From Bacteroidales bacterium (GTDB lineage: Bacteria > Bacteroidota > Bacteroidia > Bacteroidales > NBLH01): a stretch of 19,333 nucleotides of DNA. The stretch is taken from assembly GCA_029210905.1 (NCBI GenBank), contig JARGGF010000007.1, positions 1 to 19,333 on the forward strand, written 5' to 3'. The notes beneath the pieces were generated by a model that had not been told where the DNA came from, ran no database searches, and saw only the letters and a program-made list of their open reading frames with translations. This document shows positions 8,800 to 16,364 of this stretch, piece by piece. Both the position numbers and the translations under genes were made by a program. Every line of letters begins with the position of its first letter. Position 1 is the first letter of the stretch.

Positions 8800-9801
8800 A
8801 TGAGTAAATTATTAACTGTTGCACCTTCGCCCCATAATTATGGAAAGGAGACTATAAAAACCCTGATGTATGGGGTAATAATTGCCCTGATACCGACCCT
8901 GGCAGTTTCTATATATTTTTTTGGAATTGGAGCACTTATTGTTACCGCTACGGCCATTGTTTCAGCAATGCTTTTTGAATATTTAATCACCAAATTCCTA
9001 CTCAAAAAAGAACCCACCCTCAGTGATGGTTCGGCCATTATCACAGGGATGCTTCTGGCCTTTAATGTTCCGAGTAATTTACCGGTATGGATTATAATTA
9101 TTGGTGCATTGGTGGCTATAGGGATTGGCAAAATGACATTTGGTGGTCTTGGTAATAATCCTTTTAATCCGGCGTTGGTAGGAAGGGTGTTTCTCTTGGT
9201 ATCTTTTCCTGTACCTATGACCAGCTGGCCAACTCCGATTACTGCACGAATGCAATATTTAGATGCTGTAACCGGAGCTACTCCTTTAGGAATTTTGAAA
9301 GAGGGCGTTAAAAATGGCGAAAAAGTTTCTGCTTTGATGGATCAAATTCCTTCGCATATGCAGCTTTTTATTGGAAATATGGGAGGTTCTCTGGGCGAAG
9401 TGGCCGGAGCAGCACTGGTGCTTGGTTTAATTTATATGCTTTATAAGAAGGTAATTACCTGGCATATACCAGGTTCTATTTTAGGCACTATAGTTATATT
9501 TACAGGTATTCTTTGGTTAATAAATCCTGATAAATATGCAGATCCTCTGTTTCATTTATTAACCGGTGGCGTACTTTTGGGAGCAATATTTATGGCAACT
9601 GACTATGTTTCATCTCCTATGAGTGTGAGAGGACAGTTGCTGTTTGGTGTTGGAATTGGTGTGTTGACTGTTGTTATCCGAATTGCCGGAGCTTATCCCG
9701 AAGGCGTTTCTTTTGCAATATTAATAATGAATGCATTTGTTCCTTTAATAAATATGTATATTAAACCTAAACGATTTGGGGAGGTAATTAAAAATGGCTA
9801 G
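8800..9801 (+). CDS. rnfD: Rnf complex subunit RnfD, covalent-FMN membrane protein
   Basis: RnfD is an integral membrane subunit homologous to NqrB and belongs to the ion-translocating core. The 333-residue product has about nine or ten hydrophobic segments. DAVTGAT at 155-161 matches the flavinylation motif (Dxx[S/T]GA[T/S]), so T161 is the expected attachment site for FMN through a phosphoester bond made by ApbE. FGGLGNNPFNPALVGR (114-129) is the typical conserved loop. The stop codon overlaps the rnfG start by 8 bases, which points to translational coupling. No apbE gene is in the window, so the flavin transferase must be encoded elsewhere. Confidence 0.97.
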   Translation: MSKLLTVAPSPHNYGKETIKTLMYGVIIALIPTLAVSIYFFGIGALIVTATAIVSAMLFEYLITKFLLKKEPTLSDGSAIITGMLLAFNVPSNLPVWIIIIGALVAIGIGKMTFGGLGNNPFNPALVGRVFLLVSFPVPMTSWPTPITARMQYLDAVTGATPLGILKEGVKNGEKVSALMDQIPSHMQLFIGNMGGSLGEVAGAALVLGLIYMLYKKVITWHIPGSILGTIVIFTGILWLINPDKYADPLFHLLTGGVLLGAIFMATDYVSSPMSVRGQLLFGVGIGVLTVVIRIAGAYPEGVSFAILIMNAFVPLINMYIKPKRFGEVIKNG

Positions 9802-10381
9802 TAAAACGGAATCAACATTACGAAATATGGTGTTAGCCTTGTTAATTGTTGCTTTGGTTTCTGCAACATCACTTGGTTATATCTATGAACTGACTAAAGG
9901 GCCCATTGAACAAGCCAAGCTTGCCAAAAAACTTGCTGCCATTCAACAGGTTGTTCCTGAATTTACCAACAACCCCAATGCTGATATGTACAAAGTACCA
10001 AGTGACGTTGAAGGAGACACTCTGGAGATGTATCCTGCCTATAATAATGATAAATTAGTTGGTACTGCTATTAAAACCTTTAGTGATAAAGGATTTTCTA
10101 AAAGAATTTATTTAATGGTTGGACTTTTACCTGATGGTTCCATTAAAAATATCCAGGTTTTGGAACATGCCGAAACCCCTGGACTGGGCGATAAAATGTC
10201 AAAAACTAAATCGGACTGGAGTGAGCAATTTAATGGTAAAAATCCTACGGATTTTTCTTTAAAAGTAACAAAGGATGGTGGAAAAGTAAATGCTATAACT
10301 GCCGCAACTATCTCATCCAGAGCCTATGCCGATGCTGTTGAAAGGGCCTATAAAACCTTTATGGAGCATGGCAAAAAATGA
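9794..10381 (+). CDS. rnfG: Rnf complex subunit RnfG, covalent-FMN periplasmic subunit
   Basis: RnfG is anchored by one N-terminal helix (residues 12-31) with its FMN-binding domain outside the membrane. The 195-residue protein has the family features HAETPGLGDKM (125-135) and, near the C-terminus, NAITAATISSRAYADAV (166-182). T172 is the predicted FMN acceptor. The usual D of the Dxx[S/T]GAT flavinylation motif is N166 and the usual G is A170, so the motif is a variant; the rest of the signature is intact. The start at 9794 overlaps the end of rnfD. After this gene there is an unusually long gap (112 bases) before rnfE. Confidence 0.95.
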   Translation: MASKTESTLRNMVLALLIVALVSATSLGYIYELTKGPIEQAKLAKKLAAIQQVVPEFTNNPNADMYKVPSDVEGDTLEMYPAYNNDKLVGTAIKTFSDKGFSKRIYLMVGLLPDGSIKNIQVLEHAETPGLGDKMSKTKSDWSEQFNGKNPTDFSLKVTKDGGKVNAITAATISSRAYADAVERAYKTFMEHGKK

Positions 10382-10460
10382 TCTGAAGAAAAAAGATTAA
10401 TAAAAATTAAAGTAAGTTATTTCAATATAGATTTTTGTAGGGTGTTCTTTTTAATATCTT

Positions 10461-10489
10461 AAATCTACAATCTAAAGTCTAAAATCTCA
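10461..10489 (+). repeat. Low-complexity AATCTAAAGTCT-type repeat before rnfE
   Basis: The only long gap inside the Rnf operon (10382-10493) ends in imperfect repeats of a TCTA(A/C)A(A/G) unit: AATCTACAATCTAAAG followed by TCTAAAATCTC, stopping 4 bases before the rnfE ATG. The word CAATCTAAA recurs at 16371-16379 in the beginning of the nitrilase gene. I see no clear TAnnTTTG box in this gap, so it does not look like an internal promoter. Confidence 0.5.
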
Positions 10490-10493
10490 TAAA

Positions 10494-11156
10494 ATGAGCA
10501 AACTTAAAATATTTACAAAAGGATTTATCAAGGAAAATGCAGTTTTTGCATTGTTTTTAGGACTTTGTCCTACTTTAGGAACCACCACCTCTGCAATTAA
10601 TGGATTTGCAATGGGATTGGCCACCACCTTTGTTTTGGTGATGTCGAACATTGTGGTTTCAATGGTAAAGAACTTTATTCCTGATAAGGTTAGGATTCCT
10701 GCATTTATTGTAATTATAGCAACTTTTGTAACTATAGTTGAATTGACCATGCAGGCCTTTGTACCTGATTTATTTGAAGTTTTAGGGTTATTTATACCCT
10801 TAATTGTGGTAAACTGTATCATACTTGGCAGGGCTGAAGCTTTTGCTTCAAAAAATAATGTATTGGATTCTTCTATTGACGGACTTGGAATGGGTCTGGG
10901 CTTTGCTATGGCTTTAACCATCTTAGGCGCCATTCGTGAAATGCTCGGAAGTGGGGCAATATTCGGATTTAAATTTATTACAGGTGATGGAATGTTGGCA
11001 TTTGTTTTGGCTCCGGGAGCTTTTATTGTACTTGGATATTTAATTGCCATTACTCAACTTATTAATAAAGGCGATAAGAAAACAGTCTTAGAAGTTTTGT
11101 CAGGTGTTTGGAAAATAGCACGGTCATTTCTTAAATTCTTAAATTTTAGCAAATAA
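10494..11156 (+). CDS. rnfE: Rnf complex subunit RnfE, integral membrane
   Basis: RnfE is one of the two related six-helix subunits (NqrD-like) at the centre of the ion-translocating module. The 220-residue product has six hydrophobic segments. It carries FLGLCPTLGTTTSA with C25, and IPLIVVNCIILGRAEAFAS with C108; these conserved half-membrane cysteines, together with those of RnfA, ligate the intramembrane iron-sulfur cluster in Rnf/Nqr. A short basic, probably cytoplasmic tail follows residue 195. It ends 13 bases before rnfA. Confidence 0.96.
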   Translation: MSKLKIFTKGFIKENAVFALFLGLCPTLGTTTSAINGFAMGLATTFVLVMSNIVVSMVKNFIPDKVRIPAFIVIIATFVTIVELTMQAFVPDLFEVLGLFIPLIVVNCIILGRAEAFASKNNVLDSSIDGLGMGLGFAMALTILGAIREMLGSGAIFGFKFITGDGMLAFVLAPGAFIVLGYLIAITQLINKGDKKTVLEVLSGVWKIARSFLKFLNFSK

Positions 11157-11169
11157 AATATAAAACAAA

Positions 11170-11742
11170 ATGGATTACGTTATCATTATCATAGGGGCAA
11201 TATTTGTAAATAATGTGGTTTTGGCTAAATTCCTGGGTATTTGTCCATTTATCGGGGTTTCGAAAAAAGTGGAAACTGCAATTGGAATGACTGGTGCTGT
11301 TACTTTTGTAATGGTTATTGCTACTATCGTTACATATCTTATACAAAAGTATGTTCTGGTTAAATTTGGAATAGAATACATGCAAACCATTACATTTATA
11401 CTTGTGATTGCTTCGTTGGTGCAACTTGTTGAAATTATCTTAAAAAAAGTGAGCCCTGCTTTGTTTCAGGCTCTTGGTATTTTTCTGCCTCTGATTACCA
11501 CCAATTGCGCCGTTTTAGGGGTTGCCATTTTAGCAGTCGGAAATAAATATGATTTGCTTAAAAGCACGGTGTTTGCAATTGCTACAGCTGTTGGTTTTGG
11601 TCTGGCGCTAATCATATTCTCCGGATTACGCGAACAAATGGATTTGGCCAATATACCAAAAGGCATGAAAGGGGTGCCAATAGCTTTTGTTGTGGCCGGA
11701 ATTTTAGCCCTCGCATTTATGGGATTTACGGGTTTGGCATAG
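11170..11742 (+). CDS. rnfA: Rnf complex subunit RnfA, integral membrane
   Basis: RnfA is the NqrE-like six-helix partner of RnfE, inserted in the opposite orientation. The 190-residue sequence has the typical start (DYVIIIIGAIFVNNVVLAKF), FLGICPFIGVSKK with C25, and LPLITTNCAVLGVAI with C113, the two cysteines that complete the intramembrane iron-sulfur site. The length is normal for the family. It is the last gene of the operon; a strong intrinsic terminator begins 28 bases after the stop codon. Confidence 0.97.
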   Translation: MDYVIIIIGAIFVNNVVLAKFLGICPFIGVSKKVETAIGMTGAVTFVMVIATIVTYLIQKYVLVKFGIEYMQTITFILVIASLVQLVEIILKKVSPALFQALGIFLPLITTNCAVLGVAILAVGNKYDLLKSTVFAIATAVGFGLALIIFSGLREQMDLANIPKGMKGVPIAFVVAGILALAFMGFTGLA

Positions 11743-11769
11743 CCGAAAGAAAAAAATAAAAATATATAT

Positions 11770-11806
11770 TCGCCCATTAATCATATTTGGTGGGCGATTT
11801 TTTTTT
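11770..11806 (+). terminator. Intrinsic terminator after rnfA
   Basis: TCGCCCA (11770-11776) pairs with TGGGCGA (11791-11797) around a 14-base loop and is followed by nine T residues (11798-11806). The left flank is A-rich (11747-11763), so the hairpin may also stop the convergent cytochrome gene on the minus strand, though with a less perfect T tract. Confidence 0.88.
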
Positions 11807-11906
11807 CATCAATTTGGAATGATTAATTTCAAAAATCAGGTACTGTGTCTATTCTCTCTTTTTTTTGTTTGTAAATATTTCGGGAAAAGCATTTAACAAA
11901 AAGAGA

Positions 11907-14192
11907 TCATTGCTCGTTCTTAATCAGCTTCATTATTTCAGTTCCCTCTCTTTGGTTGGGAAATTTCTCAAGCAATAGGTTCGCATATTTTTCTGCTTTT
12001 TTAAATTGTTTTGTCTGCACATAGAAAAATGCAGTGGCATATAGATAATCTATATTATCAGGAGCAAGATAAAGAAGCCTGGTAAATGATTTTTCTGCTT
12101 TTGAAAATTCATTATTCAACTGATAAACAAGGGCAAGATTGTAATACACCCTGGCTCTTTCAGGCATTAATTCAGCAGCCTTTTTAAGGTATATTGAGGC
12201 TTTTCTATATTCTTTACTTTCACCAAGCAATAAGCCCAATGAATAATGGGCTTCAGCATATCCCGGGTTTTCATCAATTACTTCCATAAATAGTTGCGCT
12301 GCCTTATCATTTTGGTTTTGTTTATTGTATATCATGGCAAGGTTTATCTTTGCCGGATAAAATAGATTATCAATTCGGAGCGCTTCTATAAATTGATCTT
12401 CGGCTTTGTCCAAATGTCCTGTATTTGTGTATAATAGACCCAGGTTGTACCTGCTGGCAGAAAAATCAGAAGAATAGTTGGCTGCGTTAATGTATTCCTG
12501 CAATACCTTGTTAAAAACTTCATGATACTTAGCAGGTATATTTTGAATGGGAAGAGAGGTAAGCATAAATGCAGCCTGCGTGCGAACAGCTTTTACAGAG
12601 TCCACAAGCAACGGTGCTAGTATGTTAATAAATTGGTAAAGGTCGTTATTATAATAATTTTTTACGGCCGTGTATCTGATAATATCTGCGGAATCTTTTA
12701 AAAATTGGTTAAAAAGCTGAATACTTTTAGGATGGCGATAGTTTCCAAGCAGTTCAAGGGCACTCATTCGAATGATAGGAGTGTAGGCGGTATCGAGTGA
12801 CAATCTCATAAGATCATCAATGGCACTTGTATCACCTTTTCTTCCTGAAGCAAGAATTGTCCCAAAATGGGTGTCTGGTTTTTTTCCATACCAGCTTTCA
12901 ATAGAATCGGCTGCCCACTTTGGGGTTTTATCTGTATGGCAATCTGTACAAGCGTTTGGGGTCCCAATTGAAATGGTTAAATCCGGTCTTGGAATCCGAA
13001 AACTATGGTCGCGCCTAAAATCAACACCCATGTAATATCGCCCAGTCATATGGCAATCAACACATTGAGTACCATTGCCTTTATCGAAAAAGCCATTGTT
13101 AGATTTCAGGCTCATTTCACCCGTTCCATTATGAAAGTGATGTGATTTTGAGTCGTATTTTTTGTAATCATGACATTGGTAACATAAAGGATTGCCTGAT
13201 AATTTTGTCTTGAGGCTGTGTGCATTATGGCAATCATTGCATTTTACATTATTTTTATACATTTTGGTCTGAAGAAAGGAGGCATAAACATAATCCTCTT
13301 CAAATATCTGACCATCGGCATAATAAAAAGGAGCACTTAATAATTGGGGCACCAATTTATTCATTGCCCTTGAATCGCTATGACCTTCCTCACTTAAGGA
13401 GCTTCTCCTGGAATGGCAATAGGCACACTGATCTATATATTGTTTTGAGCTAATATTGCTGGTTTGAAGTACCAAGCCAAAATTTACATTTTTTGGCCTT
13501 TTAAGCGAATCTGTTGCTGCCCAGGCTAAGTGGTTGGATGCAGGTCCGTGACAAGCTTCGCAACTTACATCAATTTCAGCCCAGGTGGTTGAAAATTTAT
13601 GGGTTACAGGATCATAATTTTTTTTATAATCTGTTGTATGGCATTCGGCGCACATCCCGTTCATATTTTGTCCGTTGCGGGTCCAGTATAGCCAGTCATC
13701 CGGCTGAATAAATTCACCATGGGCTACTGAATCAGACAAGTGAAACCACCTGTTTTTATCTGAATCCCAGGCAATTTGCAGGCATTGTAGGCGTCCATCT
13801 TCAAAAGGGATGATGTATTGTTGCAATGGTCTAACACCAAATGTGTAAATAATTTTATAATCGCCGGCTTTTCCATTTGGACCGAGTGTATGTACATAAA
13901 AACTATCATTTTTAGTATATAATTTATGGGTAAACCCGCCCCATACAAACTCAGCATTGTTAAAGTCACCTCTTACAGTTTCGCTGCTTGCCGTATCCAT
14001 AGCTCTATCATGATCTGAACCCAGCCATAAGTCATACTCTTGTTGATGGCATTCTATACAGGTTTGTTTTCCGACAAATTTTGCGGTGGATTTCTCAAAT
14101 TGATCATTTGAGTTGCAGTTTATAAGGTTTAATAGAAAAATTAATACAAACGTTTTTTGTAAAAGTCTCTTAAATGGAAAAAACAGCTTCAT
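11907..14192 (-). CDS. Octaheme c-type cytochrome lipoprotein with HEAT and TPR regions
   Basis: I chose the ATG at 14192, preceded by AAAGG; a TTG at 14204 is an alternative. The 761-residue product has a lipoprotein signal ending LINC (C26). Eight CXXCH heme-binding motifs lie at residues 45 (CIECH), 181 (CAECH), 211 (CEACH), 256 (CAYCH), 318 (CNDCH), 337 (CYQCH), 377 (CVDCH) and 415 (CTDCH). This organisation is of the cytochrome c554 / doubled-CXXCH type. From about 450 to 560 there are HEAT-like repeats, and from about 580 to 761 five TPR units (for example SRYNLGLLYTNTGHLDKAED). It should be an electron carrier or reductase attached to a membrane on the periplasmic or surface side. The substrate is unknown; homologous architectures are often annotated only as multiheme cytochrome/TPR protein. 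It is convergent with the Rnf operon. Confidence 0.9.
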   Translation of the reverse strand: MKLFFPFKRLLQKTFVLIFLLNLINCNSNDQFEKSTAKFVGKQTCIECHQQEYDLWLGSDHDRAMDTASSETVRGDFNNAEFVWGGFTHKLYTKNDSFYVHTLGPNGKAGDYKIIYTFGVRPLQQYIIPFEDGRLQCLQIAWDSDKNRWFHLSDSVAHGEFIQPDDWLYWTRNGQNMNGMCAECHTTDYKKNYDPVTHKFSTTWAEIDVSCEACHGPASNHLAWAATDSLKRPKNVNFGLVLQTSNISSKQYIDQCAYCHSRRSSLSEEGHSDSRAMNKLVPQLLSAPFYYADGQIFEEDYVYASFLQTKMYKNNVKCNDCHNAHSLKTKLSGNPLCYQCHDYKKYDSKSHHFHNGTGEMSLKSNNGFFDKGNGTQCVDCHMTGRYYMGVDFRRDHSFRIPRPDLTISIGTPNACTDCHTDKTPKWAADSIESWYGKKPDTHFGTILASGRKGDTSAIDDLMRLSLDTAYTPIIRMSALELLGNYRHPKSIQLFNQFLKDSADIIRYTAVKNYYNNDLYQFINILAPLLVDSVKAVRTQAAFMLTSLPIQNIPAKYHEVFNKVLQEYINAANYSSDFSASRYNLGLLYTNTGHLDKAEDQFIEALRIDNLFYPAKINLAMIYNKQNQNDKAAQLFMEVIDENPGYAEAHYSLGLLLGESKEYRKASIYLKKAAELMPERARVYYNLALVYQLNNEFSKAEKSFTRLLYLAPDNIDYLYATAFFYVQTKQFKKAEKYANLLLEKFPNQREGTEIMKLIKNEQ

Positions 14193-14278
14193 CCTTTTGT
14201 ACAAAAAGTAAAAAATGGGAAGATAAAAATAATTTTATTAAGGTCCATGACCAATGACAATTATCATCTGCCATAATA

Positions 14279-14309
14279 TTGTACTTAGCTTTTTTATTAC
14301 TTACTTTTG
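14279..14309 (+). promoter_or_regulatory. Promoter of glyA (TTG-N20-TACTTTTG)
   Basis: TTG at 14279-14281 and TACTTTTG at 14302-14309 fit the Bacteroidota promoter with a 20-base spacer. Transcription would start near 14316, leaving a leader of about 40 bases before the glyA ATG. The 163-base divergent gap between the cytochrome ATG and glyA also holds CCATGACCAATGACAA (14245-14260), related to the repeat words before the nitrilase gene. Confidence 0.55.
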
Positions 14310-14355
14310 TGGTAAAATGCAAAAGTTTCAACATTAAATAACCAGAAAAACAATC

Positions 14356-15636
14356 ATGGAAAGAGATAAACTAATATTTGATTTAATTGAAGAAGAACAC
14401 CAGCGCCAACTGCATGGTATAGAACTAATTGCTTCAGAGAATTTTGTAAGCGAACAGGTAATGCAGGCCATGGGGTCGTGGCTGACCAATAAATATGCCG
14501 AGGGATATCCAGGCAAAAGATATTATGGTGGTTGCCAGGTAGTTGATAAAACCGAACAATTAGCCATTGATCGCTTAAAAGAGCTATTTGGTGCGGAATG
14601 GGCAAACGTGCAGCCTCACTCCGGCGCACAGGCAAATGCGGCAGTTATGTTAGCCTGTCTGAATCCTGGTGATACTTTTCTTGGTTTGAACCTCTCACAT
14701 GGTGGACATCTTACCCATGGTTCGTTTGTGAACTTTTCAGGCATTCTTTATAATGCTGTTTCGTATAATGTTAAGGAAGAGACCGGTACTGTTGATTACG
14801 ATGAGATGGAACAACTTGCACTTAAAGAAAAGCCAAAGATGATTATTGGTGGAGCCTCAGCCTATTCGAGAGATTGGGATTATGCAAGAATGCGTGCAAT
14901 TGCTGATAAAGTTGGCGCCCTGTTAATGTTTGATATCTCACATCCTGCCGGATTAATTGCAGCTGGTTTATTAAAAAATCCATTACCTTATGCGCACATT
15001 GTAACAACTACTACACATAAAACGCTACGTGGACCCCGCGGTGGTGTTATAATGATGGGAAAAGATTTCGAAAATCCATTTGGTAAAAACACTCCCAAGG
15101 GTGAAATCAGGATGATGTCATCATTGCTTGATTCAGCCGTTTTCCCTGGAACCCAAGGTGGGCCGCTGGAGCATGTTATTGCTGCTAAAGCAGTTGCTTT
15201 TGGTGAAGCATTAACAGATGAGTTTAAAGAGTATCAAAAGCAGGTATTAAAAAATGCCCAGGTGATGGCTAAAGCTTTTGTTGAAAAAGGCTACAAGGTT
15301 ATTTCAGGGGGAACTGATAATCACTCCATGCTGATTGATTTGCGGACCAAAGTTCCCGAAATTACCGGAAAAGAAGTTGAAAAAGCTTTAGAAAGAGCAG
15401 ATATTACCATTAACAAAAATATGGTTCCTTTTGATAGCCGTTCCCCTTTTCAGACATCCGGATTAAGAGTTGGAACCCCTGCTGTTACTACCCGTGGATT
15501 AAAAGAGAATGATATGCTTAAAATTGTTAACTTAATAGATGAAGTAGTTACGAATATAAAAAGTGAAGAAGTGATTGAAAAAGTAAAGAAGGCTGTTAAT
15601 GAAATGATGAAAGCTTATCCATTAACAACTCATTAA
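14356..15636 (+). CDS. glyA: Serine hydroxymethyltransferase
   Basis: This PLP enzyme converts serine and tetrahydrofolate to glycine and 5,10-methylene-tetrahydrofolate, the main entry of one-carbon units. The 426-residue length and all hallmark segments are present: IELIASENFVS (22-32), KYAEGYPGKRYYGGC (46-60), QPHSGAQANAAV (86-97), DISHPAGLIAAG (193-204), and the cofactor-binding TTTTHKTLRGPRGG with the Schiff-base lysine K222. LRVGTPAVTTRG near the C-terminus is also typical. It appears to have its own promoter and is separated from the next gene by 127 bases that contain another promoter candidate. Confidence 0.98.
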   Translation: MERDKLIFDLIEEEHQRQLHGIELIASENFVSEQVMQAMGSWLTNKYAEGYPGKRYYGGCQVVDKTEQLAIDRLKELFGAEWANVQPHSGAQANAAVMLACLNPGDTFLGLNLSHGGHLTHGSFVNFSGILYNAVSYNVKEETGTVDYDEMEQLALKEKPKMIIGGASAYSRDWDYARMRAIADKVGALLMFDISHPAGLIAAGLLKNPLPYAHIVTTTTHKTLRGPRGGVIMMGKDFENPFGKNTPKGEIRMMSSLLDSAVFPGTQGGPLEHVIAAKAVAFGEALTDEFKEYQKQVLKNAQVMAKAFVEKGYKVISGGTDNHSMLIDLRTKVPEITGKEVEKALERADITINKNMVPFDSRSPFQTSGLRVGTPAVTTRGLKENDMLKIVNLIDEVVTNIKSEEVIEKVKKAVNEMMKAYPLTTH

Positions 15637-15716
15637 ATAGTACTTTTTCATTATTGTGCCTGATTAATATTGATTGATTTTAAATTGTCAGTGCAACATA
15701 AAATAAGCATTATAAA

Positions 15717-15747
15717 ATGTGGCATCTATATTTTATATTTGCCACAT
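15717..15747 (+). promoter_or_regulatory. Dyad ATGTGGCA-N15-TGCCACAT overlapping a -7 box
   Basis: An 8-bp perfect inverted repeat (15717-15724 and 15740-15747) encloses TATATTTG at 15734-15741, an exact TAnnTTTG box, 16-23 bases before the acyltransferase ATG at 15764. No convincing -33 element is seen. The palindrome over the start region could be an operator for a repressor. As a hairpin it could instead help end glyA transcription, although no T run follows it. Confidence 0.45.
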
Positions 15748-15763
15748 ATTTAATTATATACAT

Positions 15764-16312
15764 ATGATAGCAAGATATGTAGCAAAGTTTATTTTTTGGC
15801 TCATCGGTTGGAAATTTGATCCCAGAATTCCCACAGAAAAAAAATATATTATCATTATTGCTCCACACACCAGCAACTGGGACTTTTTAATAGGTAAACT
15901 TACAAACTGGATTTGTGGTGTGAGCCCAAAAGTGCTTGTAAAAAAAGAGGCTTTCACCTTTTTAACGGGCCCGTTTATCCGAATGTGGGGCGGAATCCCA
16001 ATTGATAGAAACAATACGGTAAACATTGTGGATCAAGTAGTTCAATATTTTAATGATAATGAGGAATTTATCCTTGGAATAACCCCGGAAGGGACTAGGA
16101 AAAGGAACCCAAACTGGAAAACCGGATTTTACAGGATTGCAGTGAAAGCCAAAGTGCCCATTTTTTATGGGTATATTGACTTTAAAACCAAAACAGCTGG
16201 TATGCACGATCATTTTGATCCTACAGGTGACATGGAAGCTGATATGAAAAAAATTAAAGCTTATTTTAAAGATATGGAAGGTTACCATAAGGAAGATTTT
16301 GCTATTGAATAA
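15764..16312 (+). CDS. PlsC-like 1-acyl-glycerol-3-phosphate acyltransferase family protein
   Basis: This enzyme family transfers acyl groups to lysophospholipids at the inner membrane. The 182-residue product begins MIARYVAKFIFWLIGW, a membrane-associating helix. The catalytic HX4D is H35-TSNW-D40, block II is GGIPIDR (76-82), and block III is PEGTRKR with E109, G110, T111 and R112. The short length corresponds to the compact subgroup of PlsC-like proteins common in Bacteroidota, whose acceptor is not established. The ATG at 15764 is preferred over a GTG at 15719, because the GTG lies inside the promoter-region dyad and adds 15 residues without family character. The nitrilase gene follows after 50 bases on the same strand. 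Confidence 0.87.
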   Translation: MIARYVAKFIFWLIGWKFDPRIPTEKKYIIIIAPHTSNWDFLIGKLTNWICGVSPKVLVKKEAFTFLTGPFIRMWGGIPIDRNNTVNIVDQVVQYFNDNEEFILGITPEGTRKRNPNWKTGFYRIAVKAKVPIFYGYIDFKTKTAGMHDHFDPTGDMEADMKKIKAYFKDMEGYHKEDFAIE

Positions 16313-16337
16313 TTTGTAAAACCATTTATTTTAAAGA

Positions 16338-16364
16338 TCTAATTTCCAATTTCTAATTTCCAAT
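16338..16364 (+). repeat. Tandem TCTAATTTCCAAT repeat running into a start codon
   Basis: The 13-mer TCTAATTTCCAAT occurs at 16338-16350 and again at 16352-16364, a 14-base period. The second copy ends in the AT of the ATG start codon of the nitrilase gene (16363), and related words (ATGACCAACAATCTAAAA) continue into the first codons. Confidence 0.7.

Noticed and set aside
10382..10493. Internal promoter before rnfE
   Set aside because: No TAnnTTTG box with a spaced TTG was found; the gap holds only the TCTAAA-type repeat.
10487..11050. 187-codon minus-strand frame opposite rnfE
   Set aside because: Antisense shadow of rnfE. Its Pro/Ile/Lys-rich composition is what the reverse complement of a hydrophobic membrane gene gives.
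14193..14204. TTG start for the multiheme cytochrome
   Set aside because: The ATG at 14192 has an AAAGG just upstream and gives a normal lipoprotein signal; the TTG would only add four residues.
15719..15763. GTG start 15 codons upstream for the acyltransferase
   Set aside because: It lies within the ATGTGGCA dyad and upstream of the likely transcription start near 15748; the ATG at 15764 begins at the expected family N-terminus.
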